NCBI RefSeq assembly: GCF_024198175.1
Contig: NZ_JAJVKV010000001.1
Span: forward strand, 1,426,001 to 1,490,000
Direction of reading: 5' to 3'
Length of the DNA: 64,000 bases
Source of the DNA: Pyxidicoccus xibeiensis
GTDB taxonomy: Bacteria; Myxococcota; Myxococcia; Myxococcales; Myxococcaceae
In this document: positions 36,411-45,434 of the stretch, piece by piece
Layout of the letters: each line of letters opens with the position of its first letter
How positions within the stretch are numbered: the first letter of the stretch is position 1
The notes under the pieces: generated by a model
Told to the model about the DNA's origin: nothing
What the model saw: the letters and a program-made list of their open reading frames with translations, nothing else
Databases searched by the model: none
Program-made: the position numbers and the translations under genes

Positions 36411-37269
36411 GCGACCTGAGCGCGGCCTCCACCGGTGCCTCCACTCCGAGGAACCGGTACAGCTCCGTGGCCACCACGTGCGGCGCGTCCCACATGACGA
36501 AGTGCTTCGCGCCCGGCACCTGCACGTACCTCGCCCCGGGAATGTCCCAGGCCAGCCGCGCTCCGTACTTCGCGGGCAGGAAGCCATCGTCCTCGCCCCA
36601 GAGAATCAGCACCGGCACACCGAGGTGCCCCAGCTTCGGCGCCACCTCCAGCGTGTGGTTCGTGTTCAGCGCCGCCGCGTTCCTCACCAGCGACACCTTC
36701 CCCACCTCCGTCGCGTAGGGCGCCAGCAGCCCCTCCACCAGGCCATCCGGCGGCGCCTTCGCGAAGCCCGCGCGCCTCACGGCCAGCTTCAACAGGCGCA
36801 GCACCGCCTCCGCCGTCAGCCGCTTCACCGCCCCCGGGTGTCCGAGCTGAATCATCAGCTCCACCGGCCACGCGTCGTAACAGACGCTGTCCATCAGACA
36901 CAGCCGTCCCACGCGCCGGGGAAAACGCACCGCCAGGTGCTGCGCCACGCCACCTCCGAAGTCGTGCGCCACCACCACCGCGTCCTCCACGCCCAGCCGG
37001 TCCATCCACGCATCCATCGCCTCCGCCTGCCGCGACACCGAGCGGTCGAACCCGTCCCTCCGGTCCGAGTACCCGTAGCCCAGCAGGTCCGGCACCAGCA
37101 CCCGGTGCGTCAGCGCCAGCGCTGGCGCCAGCCCGCTCCACAAGAAGCCCCACGTCGGAATCCCGTGCAGCAGCACCACCGGCCGCCCCGCGCCCAGGTC
37201 CACGTAGCTCAGGAAGCGGTCTCCCAGTTCCACCACCGCCTGCCGGGCCTGCCAGTCGCGCCAGCTCAT
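36397..37269 (-). CDS. Haloalkane dehalogenase / epoxide hydrolase-like enzyme
   Basis: This 290-aa alpha/beta hydrolase has an Asp nucleophile: VVAHDFGGGVAQ (Asp103) instead of a Ser elbow, as in haloalkane dehalogenases and epoxide hydrolases. HGIPTWGFLW (His35, Trp40) matches the oxyanion and halide-site region of dehalogenases, where Trp after the nucleophile normally also contributes; here that position is Phe. GEDDGFLP and GAKHFVMWDAP supply acid and His. The start overlaps the stop of the DehI-like gene (ATGA), forming a two-gene operon. Confidence 0.75.
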   Translation of the reverse strand: MSWRDWQARQAVVELGDRFLSYVDLGAGRPVVLLHGIPTWGFLWSGLAPALALTHRVLVPDLLGYGYSDRRDGFDRSVSRQAEAMDAWMDRLGVEDAVVVAHDFGGGVAQHLAVRFPRRVGRLCLMDSVCYDAWPVELMIQLGHPGAVKRLTAEAVLRLLKLAVRRAGFAKAPPDGLVEGLLAPYATEVGKVSLVRNAAALNTNHTLEVAPKLGHLGVPVLILWGEDDGFLPAKYGARLAWDIPGARYVQVPGAKHFVMWDAPHVVATELYRFLGVEAPVEAALRSPIPP

Positions 37270-38165
37270 CGCAGCTCCTCCGCCACCACCCAGTCCGGCA
37301 CCAGCCTCGACGCCGCGGGGAACGGGTGCCGCTCCACCTCCGGCGCGTCCAGCACCAGCTGCGCCAGGTTCAACAGCAGCATCGGCAGCCGCCGCTCCAG
37401 CGCGTCCGTCACGCGGAACACCGCCGCCGCGTCCTCGCCCAGCGCCTCCACCCGCTCGCGGCTCAGCGCCACCGCGTACGGCAGCGCCCGAGCCTGCTGC
37501 CGCGCCGACTGCCGCAGCGCCTCCGCCGCCTGTGCGAATGTGTCCTCCACCAGTCGCTGCTTCAGCCGGCCCCACGCCGCCTCCAGGTACTCCGGCCACA
37601 GCCCCAGCGCGCGGTACTCCCCCGGCACCGCAGGCGGCCCCACATGCCGCACCACGTCCGAGAACAGCGTCCGCAGCCGCGGGTCGTCGGGCCGGTCCAG
37701 CACCCACTCCATGGCCGCCATCCTCGAAGGCACACCCCGCTCCACCCGCTCCACGGTGCCCGGGATTCCCTTCAGCCCCACCGGCTCGTTCGTCAGCGCC
37801 ATGCGCACCGCCGACGCCATCAGCAGCACCTTCGGCTGCAGGGCGCCGTACAGCTCCAGCACGCCCTTCACATGGAAGCGCTGGCTCGGCCCCAGCGTCA
37901 CCGCGTCCCATGCGCCGAGCGCCTCCCAGTCCGCGGCCGCCTCCAGGGCTTCGTCCCGCAGGCTGTCCGCCGCCTCCTCGAAGGCTCGCGTCTCCACGTC
38001 GGGCCGCAGGGCGTCCCACATCGCCACGAAGAAGCGGGGGAAGGCCGCCCATGCGCGCAGGGAGACGTCCACGCCCGTCACTCGCAGCACCTGCCGCAGC
38101 TCGTGGTAGACGCGCTCGACTTCGCCGTCCGCCTCGCGCTCGCTCACCTGCCTGACCAGGGCCAT
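37266..38165 (-). CDS. DehI-family 2-haloacid dehalogenase-like protein
   Basis: The 299-aa all-helical protein starts MALVRQVSEREADGEVERVY and continues LRAWAAFPRFFVAMWDALRP, a pattern I recognise from the DehI family. DehI enzymes hydrolyse both stereoisomers of 2-haloacids using a water activated by Asp, in a pseudodimer of two about 130-residue repeats; two such helical halves are plausible here (about 1-140 and 150-290). Many myxobacterial homologues are of untested function. It is the first gene of a pair with an Asp-nucleophile hydrolase. Confidence 0.65.
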   Translation of the reverse strand: MALVRQVSEREADGEVERVYHELRQVLRVTGVDVSLRAWAAFPRFFVAMWDALRPDVETRAFEEAADSLRDEALEAAADWEALGAWDAVTLGPSQRFHVKGVLELYGALQPKVLLMASAVRMALTNEPVGLKGIPGTVERVERGVPSRMAAMEWVLDRPDDPRLRTLFSDVVRHVGPPAVPGEYRALGLWPEYLEAAWGRLKQRLVEDTFAQAAEALRQSARQQARALPYAVALSRERVEALGEDAAAVFRVTDALERRLPMLLLNLAQLVLDAPEVERHPFPAASRLVPDWVVAEELR

Positions 38166-38280
38166 GCTGGACACCCCCGGCAACGGTGGGCCGCCTCGCT
38201 CGCGCGGACATCCGCGGCCGCGTGGCCGCCCTCTCCGGAGCCCGCGCACCAGCCGCATGCACGCACGTGCGCCCAGGACT

Positions 38281-39171
38281 TCAGGGCACCGCCTCCGGCG
38301 TCACCTCCACCTTCTTCGAGGACGCCGAGCTGCCCACCGACGCCAGGACGATGCAGCCGATGGCCGTCCACTGCACCCACGTGAGCCGCTCGTCCAGGAG
38401 CAGCAGCCCCGAGAGCGCCGCCAGTGCCGGCTCCACGCTCATCAGGATTCCAAAGGTCCGCGTCGGCAGCCGCTTCAGCGCAATCATCTCCAGCGAGTAC
38501 GGCAGCGCGCTCGACAGCACCGCCACCCCCAGCGCGAACGGCAGCAGCGACACGTCCAGCAGCGCCGTGCCCGCATGCGCCACCCCGAACGGCACCACGA
38601 GCAGCGCGGCCGTGGCCATGCCCAGCGACGTCACCGTGCCGCCGTGCACCGAGGCCACCGCCTTCTGGCCGAACAGGATGTACAGCGCCCAGCACGTCCC
38701 GGCCGCCAGCGCCCAGCCCACGCCAATCCAGTCGAGCGCCTGCGACGTCCCCGTGAGCGGGAGAATCAGCACCACGCCGACAATCGCCAGCAGCGCCCAG
38801 ACGAAGTCCACCGCCTTGCGCGTGGACAGCAGCGCCACCCCCAGCGGGCCGGTGAACTCGATGGCCACGGCAATCCCCAGCGGAATCCGCTCCAGCGCCA
38901 GGTAGAACGTCAGGTTCATCACGCCGAGCGCAGCGCCGTACACGAGGACCGAGCGCACCTCCGCGCGCGAGAGCCGCTTGCGCCACGGCCGCCCCACCGC
39001 CAGCAATATCAGCGCGGCGAAGAGCAGCCGCAGCGCCGTCGTCCCCTGAGCGCCCACCAGGGGAAACAGCCGCTTCGCCAGCGACGCGCCCACCTGGATG
39101 GAGCACATCGCAATCAACACCGTCAGCACCGCGACGGTGACCGGGCCCATCGCCGTCCGGAATCGTGACAT
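38281..39171 (-). CDS. EamA/RhtA-type exporter
   Basis: The 296-aa integral membrane protein has ten hydrophobic helices in two EamA repeats, for example VLTVLIAMCSIQVGASLAKR and WIGVGWALAAGTCWALYILF. The second repeat ends in SVEPALAALSGLLLLDERLTWVQW, typical of the RhtA threonine/homoserine exporter group. Substrate is likely an amino acid or small metabolite. The ATG at 39171 (MSRFRTAMG) is preferred over one seven codons earlier. It diverges from the five-gene operon at 39442. Confidence 0.85.
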   Translation of the reverse strand: MSRFRTAMGPVTVAVLTVLIAMCSIQVGASLAKRLFPLVGAQGTTALRLLFAALILLAVGRPWRKRLSRAEVRSVLVYGAALGVMNLTFYLALERIPLGIAVAIEFTGPLGVALLSTRKAVDFVWALLAIVGVVLILPLTGTSQALDWIGVGWALAAGTCWALYILFGQKAVASVHGGTVTSLGMATAALLVVPFGVAHAGTALLDVSLLPFALGVAVLSSALPYSLEMIALKRLPTRTFGILMSVEPALAALSGLLLLDERLTWVQWTAIGCIVLASVGSSASSKKVEVTPEAVP

Positions 39172-39441
39172 GCCGCGCACCTTCGCACGCACGAAACGCC
39201 CGCCCTACGTCGTTCCGCCAACCCCGCCGGCACGCGGAAACGTCCCACTCCTGTCCACCGCCCGGCACACACCCACCCCGCGGGGCATGCAGAAGACGCT
39301 GGACAACACTCCCCTGACTCATGGGTTTGACTGGACTCCAGGGCACCGCTTTGCTCGCTCTCACAAGAAAGTGCGGTGTGCACGGCAGCACGGCACCGTC
39401 TGGCATCAACGGCTGAGCCTGGTTTCCGGGGGGCGACCAGC

Positions 39442-40308
39442 ATGAGGCCTCAAGAAGGATTGTTCCATCCACCGGGCGACTACAGCGCCCTGGTCATCTG
39501 GAGACTGAGCCGTTCGAGCGCCGCGGCCCAGGTCCGCGAGGCGACCGCGGACGCGTACGCGGCGCTGCGCCGCGCGGGTGACATCCAGGCCGTCCTCGCC
39601 TTCGACGCACCGCTCGTCTCTCCCACCGCCGACGTGGAGGCCGGTCCTCCCCCCCTGCCACGCCGCGGCGCCCACGCGAGCATTCCCTCCACCCAGGCCC
39701 AGGTGCTGGTGCAGCTCGCCGCGCGCAGCCGCGAGCGCCTCGTCTGGGCCCTGCGCCGCACCGCCGCCGTCGTCGCCGGTGTCCTCGTCCCCGAGGAGGA
39801 GGTGCTCGGTGGCCGCCTCGGCGAAGGCCTCATGCCGGCCACCCTCCCCGGCTCGCGCCGTGCCCCGTCTCGGGACGAGGTCCAGCACAGCGCGGTCATC
39901 CCCACCGGCCCGCTCGCGGGCGGCGCCTGGCTGCTCTACCTGCGCTTCCAGCACGACACCTCGCGCCCGCCCGCGCCACCGCCGCGCGCCCGCATGCGCG
40001 TGGTGCGCTCCGACGGCGAGGCGCCGGCTCCCGCCTCGCACGCCTCCGACGCTGGCGCGGCCCCGGGCCTCATCCGCCGCAGCTTCCCCTTCCGCCAGCG
40101 CGGTGAAGAGGGCCTGGCCTTCCTCGCCACGTCGGCGGACCCCACGCGCTTCCACCGCGTGCTGGACAGCCTGCTCGGCGCGCCCGGCACGCCGCCGGAC
40201 GCGCTGCTGAGTCGGGCCACTCCCGTCGGGGGTGGCATGTACCTCGCTCCGTCGCGCGACTGGCTCCTGGCCGCCAGCGGCGACGCACTCCAGGAGGCCG
40301 CGTCATGA
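39442..40308 (+). CDS. DyP-peroxidase-like protein, probably without haem
   Basis: The 288-aa protein follows the DyP-type peroxidase order: an N-terminal ferredoxin-like half with STQAQVLVQLAARSRERLVW, then GLIRRSFPFRQRGEEGLAFLATSADPTRFHRVLDSLLG, and a final PVGGGMYLAPSRDW. The usual GxxDG distal motif is replaced (GRLGEGLMP) and no His precedes the RRSF segment, so the haem ligand and distal Asp appear absent. It is the first gene of five whose junctions are all 4-bp ATGA overlaps. A scaffold or altered-activity paralogue is an inference. Confidence 0.55.
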   Translation: MRPQEGLFHPPGDYSALVIWRLSRSSAAAQVREATADAYAALRRAGDIQAVLAFDAPLVSPTADVEAGPPPLPRRGAHASIPSTQAQVLVQLAARSRERLVWALRRTAAVVAGVLVPEEEVLGGRLGEGLMPATLPGSRRAPSRDEVQHSAVIPTGPLAGGAWLLYLRFQHDTSRPPAPPPRARMRVVRSDGEAPAPASHASDAGAAPGLIRRSFPFRQRGEEGLAFLATSADPTRFHRVLDSLLGAPGTPPDALLSRATPVGGGMYLAPSRDWLLAASGDALQEAAS

Positions 40309-40706
40309 ACGTGCAGCCGACGGACCCACGCTCCCACGTCGCACAACCCGGGCCGGCAGCGCCCTGCTCCCCCCGGGCGGCGCCAAGGGTGGAAGCCCCC
40401 ACCGAGCTCGAGGTGCCACGCGCCCTCTCCATCACCGTGGCGAGCGCCCTGGCCGGGTACCTGGCGCGCACGCAGGAATTGGGCGCGGTGGAGGGGCCGG
40501 AGGGCTCGCTCTCGCTCCACCCCGCGCTCCAACCGGTGCTGGAGGCGCTGCACCACGTGCTGGCCGGCGGAGACGTGGAGGTGCGCATCGTGCACCCCGG
40601 CCACCCGGACATCGTCGAGGAGCTCAACCGCCGGGCGGCACAGGCCACCCAGGAGGCCAACCTCCTCAGCGAAGCCTCCGGCACCTACCTCATCGGCACC
40701 GTATGA
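40305..40706 (+). CDS. Hypothetical small protein
   Basis: The 133-aa protein has a Pro-rich disordered N-terminus (about 1-35) and a compact alpha/beta part with VEVRIVHPGHPDIVEELNRR. It ends EASGTYLIGTV. Both ends overlap neighbours by 4 bp, so it is made in step with the DyP-like protein and the histidine kinase. Not recognised. Confidence 0.6.
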   Translation: MNVQPTDPRSHVAQPGPAAPCSPRAAPRVEAPTELEVPRALSITVASALAGYLARTQELGAVEGPEGSLSLHPALQPVLEALHHVLAGGDVEVRIVHPGHPDIVEELNRRAAQATQEANLLSEASGTYLIGTV

Positions 40707-42058
40707 ACCTCCTGTCCGCCTCACGCACCGCCGTGACGGCGTCTTTCAAGCGATGGACGCGCTCCCAGAACGCCGTCGAGGTGCTCGCCGCCGCGCGCCC
40801 AGGCCCCTGGCTCGCGCTCACCGCCTTCGTGGTGGTCCTGCTGGCCATGGCCGCGTGGGCGCCCGGCGCGCGCCTGTTCTTCGGCATCCCCTTCACCACC
40901 GGCCTCTTGTGCGCCGCGCCCATGCTGGCCAGCGGCCTGCTCTTCTCCGTCGTGCACCGCAAGCGCCGCCGCATCGAGCCCTGGGGCTGGCTGTGGCTCT
41001 CCTTCGGCGTGGCCGCCCTGCACTTCTTCGTGGCCGCGCTGATGGCGCTGTCCGCGCTGCCGGGGGCCACCGTCATCGCCTCCCTCTTCCTCTTCACCAC
41101 CGCCTTCCATGGCCAGCTGCACCGGGTGACGCCGCGCCAGCCCTTCCTCGCGGTGGGCACCGCGCTGGCGCTGCTGGCCGCGCTGCAGCTTCGCGCGAGC
41201 AACGGGCACCTGGCCCTCTTCGGTGTCATCGGCCCCGCGGCGCTCACCGCCGAGCTGTACCTGGGCACCTTCGCGCTGAAGCACGACAAGGCCCGCGCGG
41301 ACGCGGAGCGCCTTCGCGCCGCCGTGCACGCGCAGCTGCTGGAGCAGCAGGAGCGCGACGTGGGCCGGCTGTCCCAGGCGCTGGGGGAAATCCTCGGCTA
41401 CCACCACGACCTGGACAACGCGCTGATGTCCGCGGGCAGCGCGGCGGACATGCTCGCCCTGCTGGGCGCGCAGCGCCACGCCCTGGGCCGCGCCGACTTC
41501 GAGGAGCACGTCCGGCAGCTCAACGACAGCCTCACGCAGATTCGCGAGATGGTGCGGGAGATTCGCGCCAAGGGCCGGCGCTACGCGGGGACGGAGCCCG
41601 AGGCCGTGGAGCTGCCCCCGCTGCTGGAGGCGGTGCAGGTCAGCATGGGCCTGCGCTTCCCCGACGTGGACATCCAGGTGGAGGTGGAGCAGGACACGCC
41701 GCTGCGCGCCCTCATGCGCGGCGGGGCCCCCATCCTGCGCCGCGTGGTGGAGAACCTGGTGCTCAACGCCTGCGAGGGCGACGGCAAGCAGGGCGCCCGG
41801 CAGGTGCACATCCGCGCCCGCACGGAGCCGCTCAGCGGGCGGCTGGAGGTGCTCATCTCCGACGACGGGCCCGGCTTCCCGGCGGCGCGCCTGGCGGGGC
41901 CCGCCGAGGAGCTCTACACCACCAAGCCCCAGGGCACCGGGCTGGGCCTCTACACCAGCGAGTGCCTGCTGCGCGCCAGCGGCGGCATGTTGCACCGGCA
42001 GAACGCGCCCGGCGGTGGCGCCCTGCTGCGCATGGTCCTTCCCCGGGAGTTCCGATGA
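40703..42058 (+). CDS. Multi-pass membrane histidine kinase
   Basis: The 451-aa protein has about six TM helices in the first 200 residues, without a large periplasmic loop. A coiled coil and a HisKA-like helix follow, with LGYHHDLDNALMSAG carrying the likely phospho-His. The ATPase domain has ENLVLNACEG, SDDGPGF and TTKPQGTGLGLYTSECLL. The DHp motif HHDLDN departs from the common HELRTP form and is closer to NtrB-like kinases acting on soluble partners. No response regulator is adjacent. Its place inside a biosynthetic-looking operon is unusual. Confidence 0.85.
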   Translation: MNLLSASRTAVTASFKRWTRSQNAVEVLAAARPGPWLALTAFVVVLLAMAAWAPGARLFFGIPFTTGLLCAAPMLASGLLFSVVHRKRRRIEPWGWLWLSFGVAALHFFVAALMALSALPGATVIASLFLFTTAFHGQLHRVTPRQPFLAVGTALALLAALQLRASNGHLALFGVIGPAALTAELYLGTFALKHDKARADAERLRAAVHAQLLEQQERDVGRLSQALGEILGYHHDLDNALMSAGSAADMLALLGAQRHALGRADFEEHVRQLNDSLTQIREMVREIRAKGRRYAGTEPEAVELPPLLEAVQVSMGLRFPDVDIQVEVEQDTPLRALMRGGAPILRRVVENLVLNACEGDGKQGARQVHIRARTEPLSGRLEVLISDDGPGFPAARLAGPAEELYTTKPQGTGLGLYTSECLLRASGGMLHRQNAPGGGALLRMVLPREFR

Positions 42059-42792
42059 GTGGAGGCGCCCTCTTCCAGGAAGCGCTGCGGGTGCTGCGGC
42101 GGCTGGCGCTGCCGGAGGTGTCCGAGCGCGACGTGCTCGCCGCGATGGAGGCGGCCCAGCCCGGGCCGCTGCCCCTCTTCTACGAGGCCGGCGCGGAGGC
42201 CGGGCTGCCCCGGGCCGTGCTGCTGGCGCGCGGCGCGGGGCTCTTCTTCAGCTTCTGCGCGGGCAACCTCGCGGACGACCTCATCGACGGGGACTGCACG
42301 TACCACGCGCAGCCGCTGCGGGTGGGGCCGTGCGTGCAGTTCCTCCTGCAGAACCTGGCCTTCGCCACGCTGGCGGGCGAGCAGGCCCGCGTGCCCGCGC
42401 CGGTGCTGGCCGAGGCCTCGCGCACGCTGGCGCTCGCCGCCGGGCCCCAGGCGCTGGAGGTGCGCGCGGACGTTTGGACGGCGCCCCTGTTCCGCCAGGT
42501 GGCCGAGGGCATCGCCGGCCAGCAGTGGGCCGCGTACCTGCGCGTGCTGTGGGCCGGCACCGTGCTGGAGCCGCGCGCTCCTGAGGCGGGCCGGGCGCTG
42601 GGCGTGGCCGCGCACGTGGTGGAGGACATCCGCTCGAACGACGTGCGCTTCACCAGCATGCCGCGAGAGGACCGCAACGCCGTGGTGGGCTGGGCTCGCG
42701 ACGCCGCGGAGGCGCTGCGCCGGCAGGACCTGCGTTGCCTGGATGCGGCGCTGCGCCGCATCGAACCGATTTTCCCGGAGGTGGAGTCATGA
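42055..42792 (+). CDS. Isoprenoid-synthase-fold-like protein
   Basis: The 245-aa all-helical protein has FCAGNLADDLIDGD (about 75), resembling the first DDxxD metal motif of trans-prenyl diphosphate synthases. A second acidic stretch, HVVEDIRSND (about 190), stands where the second motif would be. Length is shorter than the usual 300 aa and other conserved Arg and Lys positions are not evident. A terpenoid or prenyl substrate is suggested by the methyltransferase encoded next. Confidence in the family is low. Confidence 0.45.
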   Translation: MSGGALFQEALRVLRRLALPEVSERDVLAAMEAAQPGPLPLFYEAGAEAGLPRAVLLARGAGLFFSFCAGNLADDLIDGDCTYHAQPLRVGPCVQFLLQNLAFATLAGEQARVPAPVLAEASRTLALAAGPQALEVRADVWTAPLFRQVAEGIAGQQWAAYLRVLWAGTVLEPRAPEAGRALGVAAHVVEDIRSNDVRFTSMPREDRNAVVGWARDAAEALRRQDLRCLDAALRRIEPIFPEVES

Positions 42793-43670
42793 GGGCAGAA
42801 GCCCCGAAGACCGAGGCGAGGCGTGACGAGGTGGCCGGGTATTACGACGCGAAGACGGAGCGCATCCTCCAGCGGTACGGCCCCGGGCCGCGCGTGCACT
42901 ACCACGCCGGACTGGTGGACGCAGTGCCGCCACCCGGCGCGCCCGCGGACGCGCTGCGCGAGCACATCCACGGCGCCCAGGAGGCCCTGCTGGACGAGCT
43001 GGCGCGCGCCGCACGCCCCTTCCCCGACGGCGGTGACGTGCTGGACGTGGGCTGCGGCCTGGGCGGCGGCGCGCTGTACTGGGCGACCCGGCACCACGCG
43101 CGGGTGACGGCCGTGACGAACGTGCCCGCGCACGCGGAGCTGGTGGCGGGCTTCGCGGAGTCCACGGGCCTGGGCGGGCGCGTGAAGCCGCTGCTGTGCG
43201 ACGCCCTCGCCGTCCCGGGCCGCGCGTGCTTCGACGCCGTCGTCGCGGTGGAGAGCGCGTGCTACCTGCAGCGCGCGGAGTGGTTCCGCCGCGTGCGCAC
43301 GCTGCTGCGGCCCGGCGGCGTGGTGGCCATCGCCGACTGCTTCCTCGGCCGGCCGGAGCTGGCGGGCCCCTTCGACCGGTACTGGCGCACGCACATCGGC
43401 TCGCTGGACGAGTACCTCTCCGCCGCGCACGCCGCGGGGCTGGAACTGGAGGTGCGCGACGACGTGTCCTCGCGCGTGGTGGGCTTCTGGTCCCTCACGC
43501 TGGAGCTGCTCGCCCACGAGCGCGCCGCCGCCGCCAGCGGCCTGCACCCGCTGCGCGCCCTCGCCCAGGCGGGCCGGGGAGAGTCCAGCCGCGAGCACCT
43601 GCGGCTCCAGCAGGCGCTGATGGATGGCGGGCTGGAGTACGCGCTGCTCGTGCTCCGGCGCCCGGGCTGA
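42789..43670 (+). CDS. SAM-dependent C-methyltransferase (geranyl-PP/tocopherol MT type)
   Basis: The 293-aa class I methyltransferase has SAM motif I VLDVGCGLGGGALYWA, a post-I region RVTAVTNVPAHAELV, motif DAVVAVESACYLQ and LRPGGVVAIADCFLG. The N-terminal YYDAKTERILQRYGPGPRVHYHAGL lid resembles the geranyl diphosphate 2-C-methyltransferase and gamma-tocopherol methyltransferase group. With the isoprenoid-synthase-like gene upstream this implies methylation of a prenyl compound. It is the last gene of the ATGA-coupled operon. Confidence 0.75.
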   Translation: MRAEAPKTEARRDEVAGYYDAKTERILQRYGPGPRVHYHAGLVDAVPPPGAPADALREHIHGAQEALLDELARAARPFPDGGDVLDVGCGLGGGALYWATRHHARVTAVTNVPAHAELVAGFAESTGLGGRVKPLLCDALAVPGRACFDAVVAVESACYLQRAEWFRRVRTLLRPGGVVAIADCFLGRPELAGPFDRYWRTHIGSLDEYLSAAHAAGLELEVRDDVSSRVVGFWSLTLELLAHERAAAASGLHPLRALAQAGRGESSREHLRLQQALMDGGLEYALLVLRRPG

Positions 43671-43804
43671 GCCGTAGCGCGAAGCAGGGGCCTGGCTGCC
43701 CGCCCAGGTATGGGACGGACAGTGGGCCGAGGGCCCGCGGTACAGGTGCCGCGGCGCGACGGCCTCCCCAGCCTTGGGCCAGTCAGCTCAAGGGAGGTGT
43801 CGCG

Positions 43805-44185
43805 ATGAAGGCTTTCAGCAAATGGGTGGTCCTCGGCGCGGTGGCCGCGGCCATGACGGTGACGGGCTGCCAGAGCCGTGAGCAGCAGGAGCAGGAGGGC
43901 ACTGGCGGCGCCGGCGGCGCGGGCATGGAGGAGGGCACCGGTGTCTCCGACCCGATGGGACGCGAGGACACCGGGGGCACCGGCGGCGCGGGGCAGCAGG
44001 GCACCGGCATGGGCGGCAGCGGCAAGGCGCGGGATGCGGGCGCCGCCATGGACGCGGGCACCGGCGGCTCCGGCATGCCCCCCAGCGGCTACAAGAAGCC
44101 GGGCACGGGCGGCTCGGGCAGCATCGAGCGGGACACGGACGACATGGGCACGGGCACCACGACTCCGACCCCCGATGGGCAGTAG
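43805..44185 (+). CDS. Small Gly/Thr-rich lipoprotein
   Basis: The 126-aa protein has a signal with lipobox TVTGC (lipidated Cys near residue 23) and a mature part made of degenerate repeats such as GTGGAGGAG, EDTGGTGGAG and GTGMGGSG, with no hydrophobic core. It is likely an unstructured surface lipoprotein. A very strong ribosome site (AGGGAGGTG) precedes the start. It is separate from the operon upstream, with a 134-bp gap. Confidence 0.7.
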   Translation: MKAFSKWVVLGAVAAAMTVTGCQSREQQEQEGTGGAGGAGMEEGTGVSDPMGREDTGGTGGAGQQGTGMGGSGKARDAGAAMDAGTGGSGMPPSGYKKPGTGGSGSIERDTDDMGTGTTTPTPDGQ

Positions 44186-44262
44186 CCCTCCAGCGGGCGC
44201 GTGCGCCGCGGAGCCAGACACCGGGGTCCGGGACGTTCCCGGGCCCCGGTGCCTTCACATGG

Positions 44263-45399
44263 CTACAGCAGGGGCGCCAGCGCGGCGAGCAGCCGGTCCA
44301 CGTCCTCGGGTGTGTTGTAGAGGTGCGGGGACACGCGCAGGTTGTCGCCGCGCACGCTGACGTGGATGTCCTGCGCGGCCAGTCCCTGGGCCACCGTGGG
44401 CGCGTAGCCCCCCGCGCGTCGCAGGCCGATGAGGTGTCCCGCGCGGTGGGCCTCGGGGACGACCTCCAGTCGCAGCGCCTCCGCGCCCCGGGCGATGCGG
44501 TTGGTCAGCGCGCGCAGCGTGGCCTGGGTTTCTTCCACGCCCCACGCGAGCAGCTGCTGCAGCGCCGCGGTGGCCATGGGCACGAGCTGGAAGTTGCTGC
44601 GCTCGCCCACGTCGAAGCGGCGCGCGCCGGGCTGGAAGGCATCGCGGTAGTCCACCAGTCGCGAGAAGTCCTCGCTGCCCTGGCGCATCAGCCAGTTGTG
44701 CTCCAGGGGCACGCCCTCGCGGTGCTCGGGAGCCACGTAGAGGTAGCCCAGGCTGTAGGGCCCCATCAGCCACTTGTAGCCGGCGGCGACGAGGAAGTCC
44801 GGCTGCACCACGGTGACGTCCAGCGGCAGCGCGCCCAGGGACTGCGTGGCGTCCACCACCAGCATGGCTCCCACCTCACGCGCCCGCCGGCCCACCACGG
44901 CCAGGTCCAGCCAGGAGCCATCCGTCCAGTGGCAGTGCGGCACCGCCACCAGCGCGCAGTTCTCGTCCACGTCATCCAGCACCGCGTCCGTCCAGTTCCC
45001 ATTCCTGGGGCGCTTCACGGTGGCGATTTCGGCGCGGGTGTGCCGCGCCAGCTCGCGCCACGGGTAGAAGTTGGAGGGGAACTCCTCCGCCAGCACCACC
45101 AGTCGCTGCGCCGGGCGCACGCGCAGGTTGGCTGCAGCCACCGCGGTGCCGTAGCTGACCGAGGGCACGAGCGCGATGCCGTCCGCGTCCGCGCCCACCA
45201 GCTTCGCGAAGAGGCCGCGCAGGGCCTCGGAGCCGGTGAAGAAGTGCTCGGGCTTCACGCGCCACGGCTGCGCCTTCAGCCCCAGTGCGGCCTCGCCCGC
45301 CTCGCGGACGCTCCGCAGCTGCGGGGACATGTACGCGCAGTTGAGGTAGGTGACGCTGTCGGGAAGCTCGAAGAGGTGGCGCTGGCTGGGCAGGGGCAT
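44263..45399 (-). CDS. Class V aminotransferase (cysteine-desulfurase-like)
   Basis: This 378-aa PLP enzyme of fold type I has VDATQSLGALPLDVT for the cofactor Asp/Gln, and LVAAGYKWLMGPYSLGYLYV with Schiff-base Lys209. GDNLRVSPHLYNTPEDVDRL near the C-terminus contains the substrate-binding Arg. No catalytic Cys loop of NifS type is visible, so an aminotransferase or lyase role is likelier than desulfuration. The first 10 codons are copied as stubs at 60046 and 61711, showing that this gene flanks the ancestral toxin-immunity cassette. Confidence 0.85.
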   Translation of the reverse strand: MPLPSQRHLFELPDSVTYLNCAYMSPQLRSVREAGEAALGLKAQPWRVKPEHFFTGSEALRGLFAKLVGADADGIALVPSVSYGTAVAAANLRVRPAQRLVVLAEEFPSNFYPWRELARHTRAEIATVKRPRNGNWTDAVLDDVDENCALVAVPHCHWTDGSWLDLAVVGRRAREVGAMLVVDATQSLGALPLDVTVVQPDFLVAAGYKWLMGPYSLGYLYVAPEHREGVPLEHNWLMRQGSEDFSRLVDYRDAFQPGARRFDVGERSNFQLVPMATAALQQLLAWGVEETQATLRALTNRIARGAEALRLEVVPEAHRAGHLIGLRRAGGYAPTVAQGLAAQDIHVSVRGDNLRVSPHLYNTPEDVDRLLAALAPLL

Positions 45400-45434
45400 G
45401 GCGGGCGCGGAGTCTAGGGCACCCGAAGTGCCTG

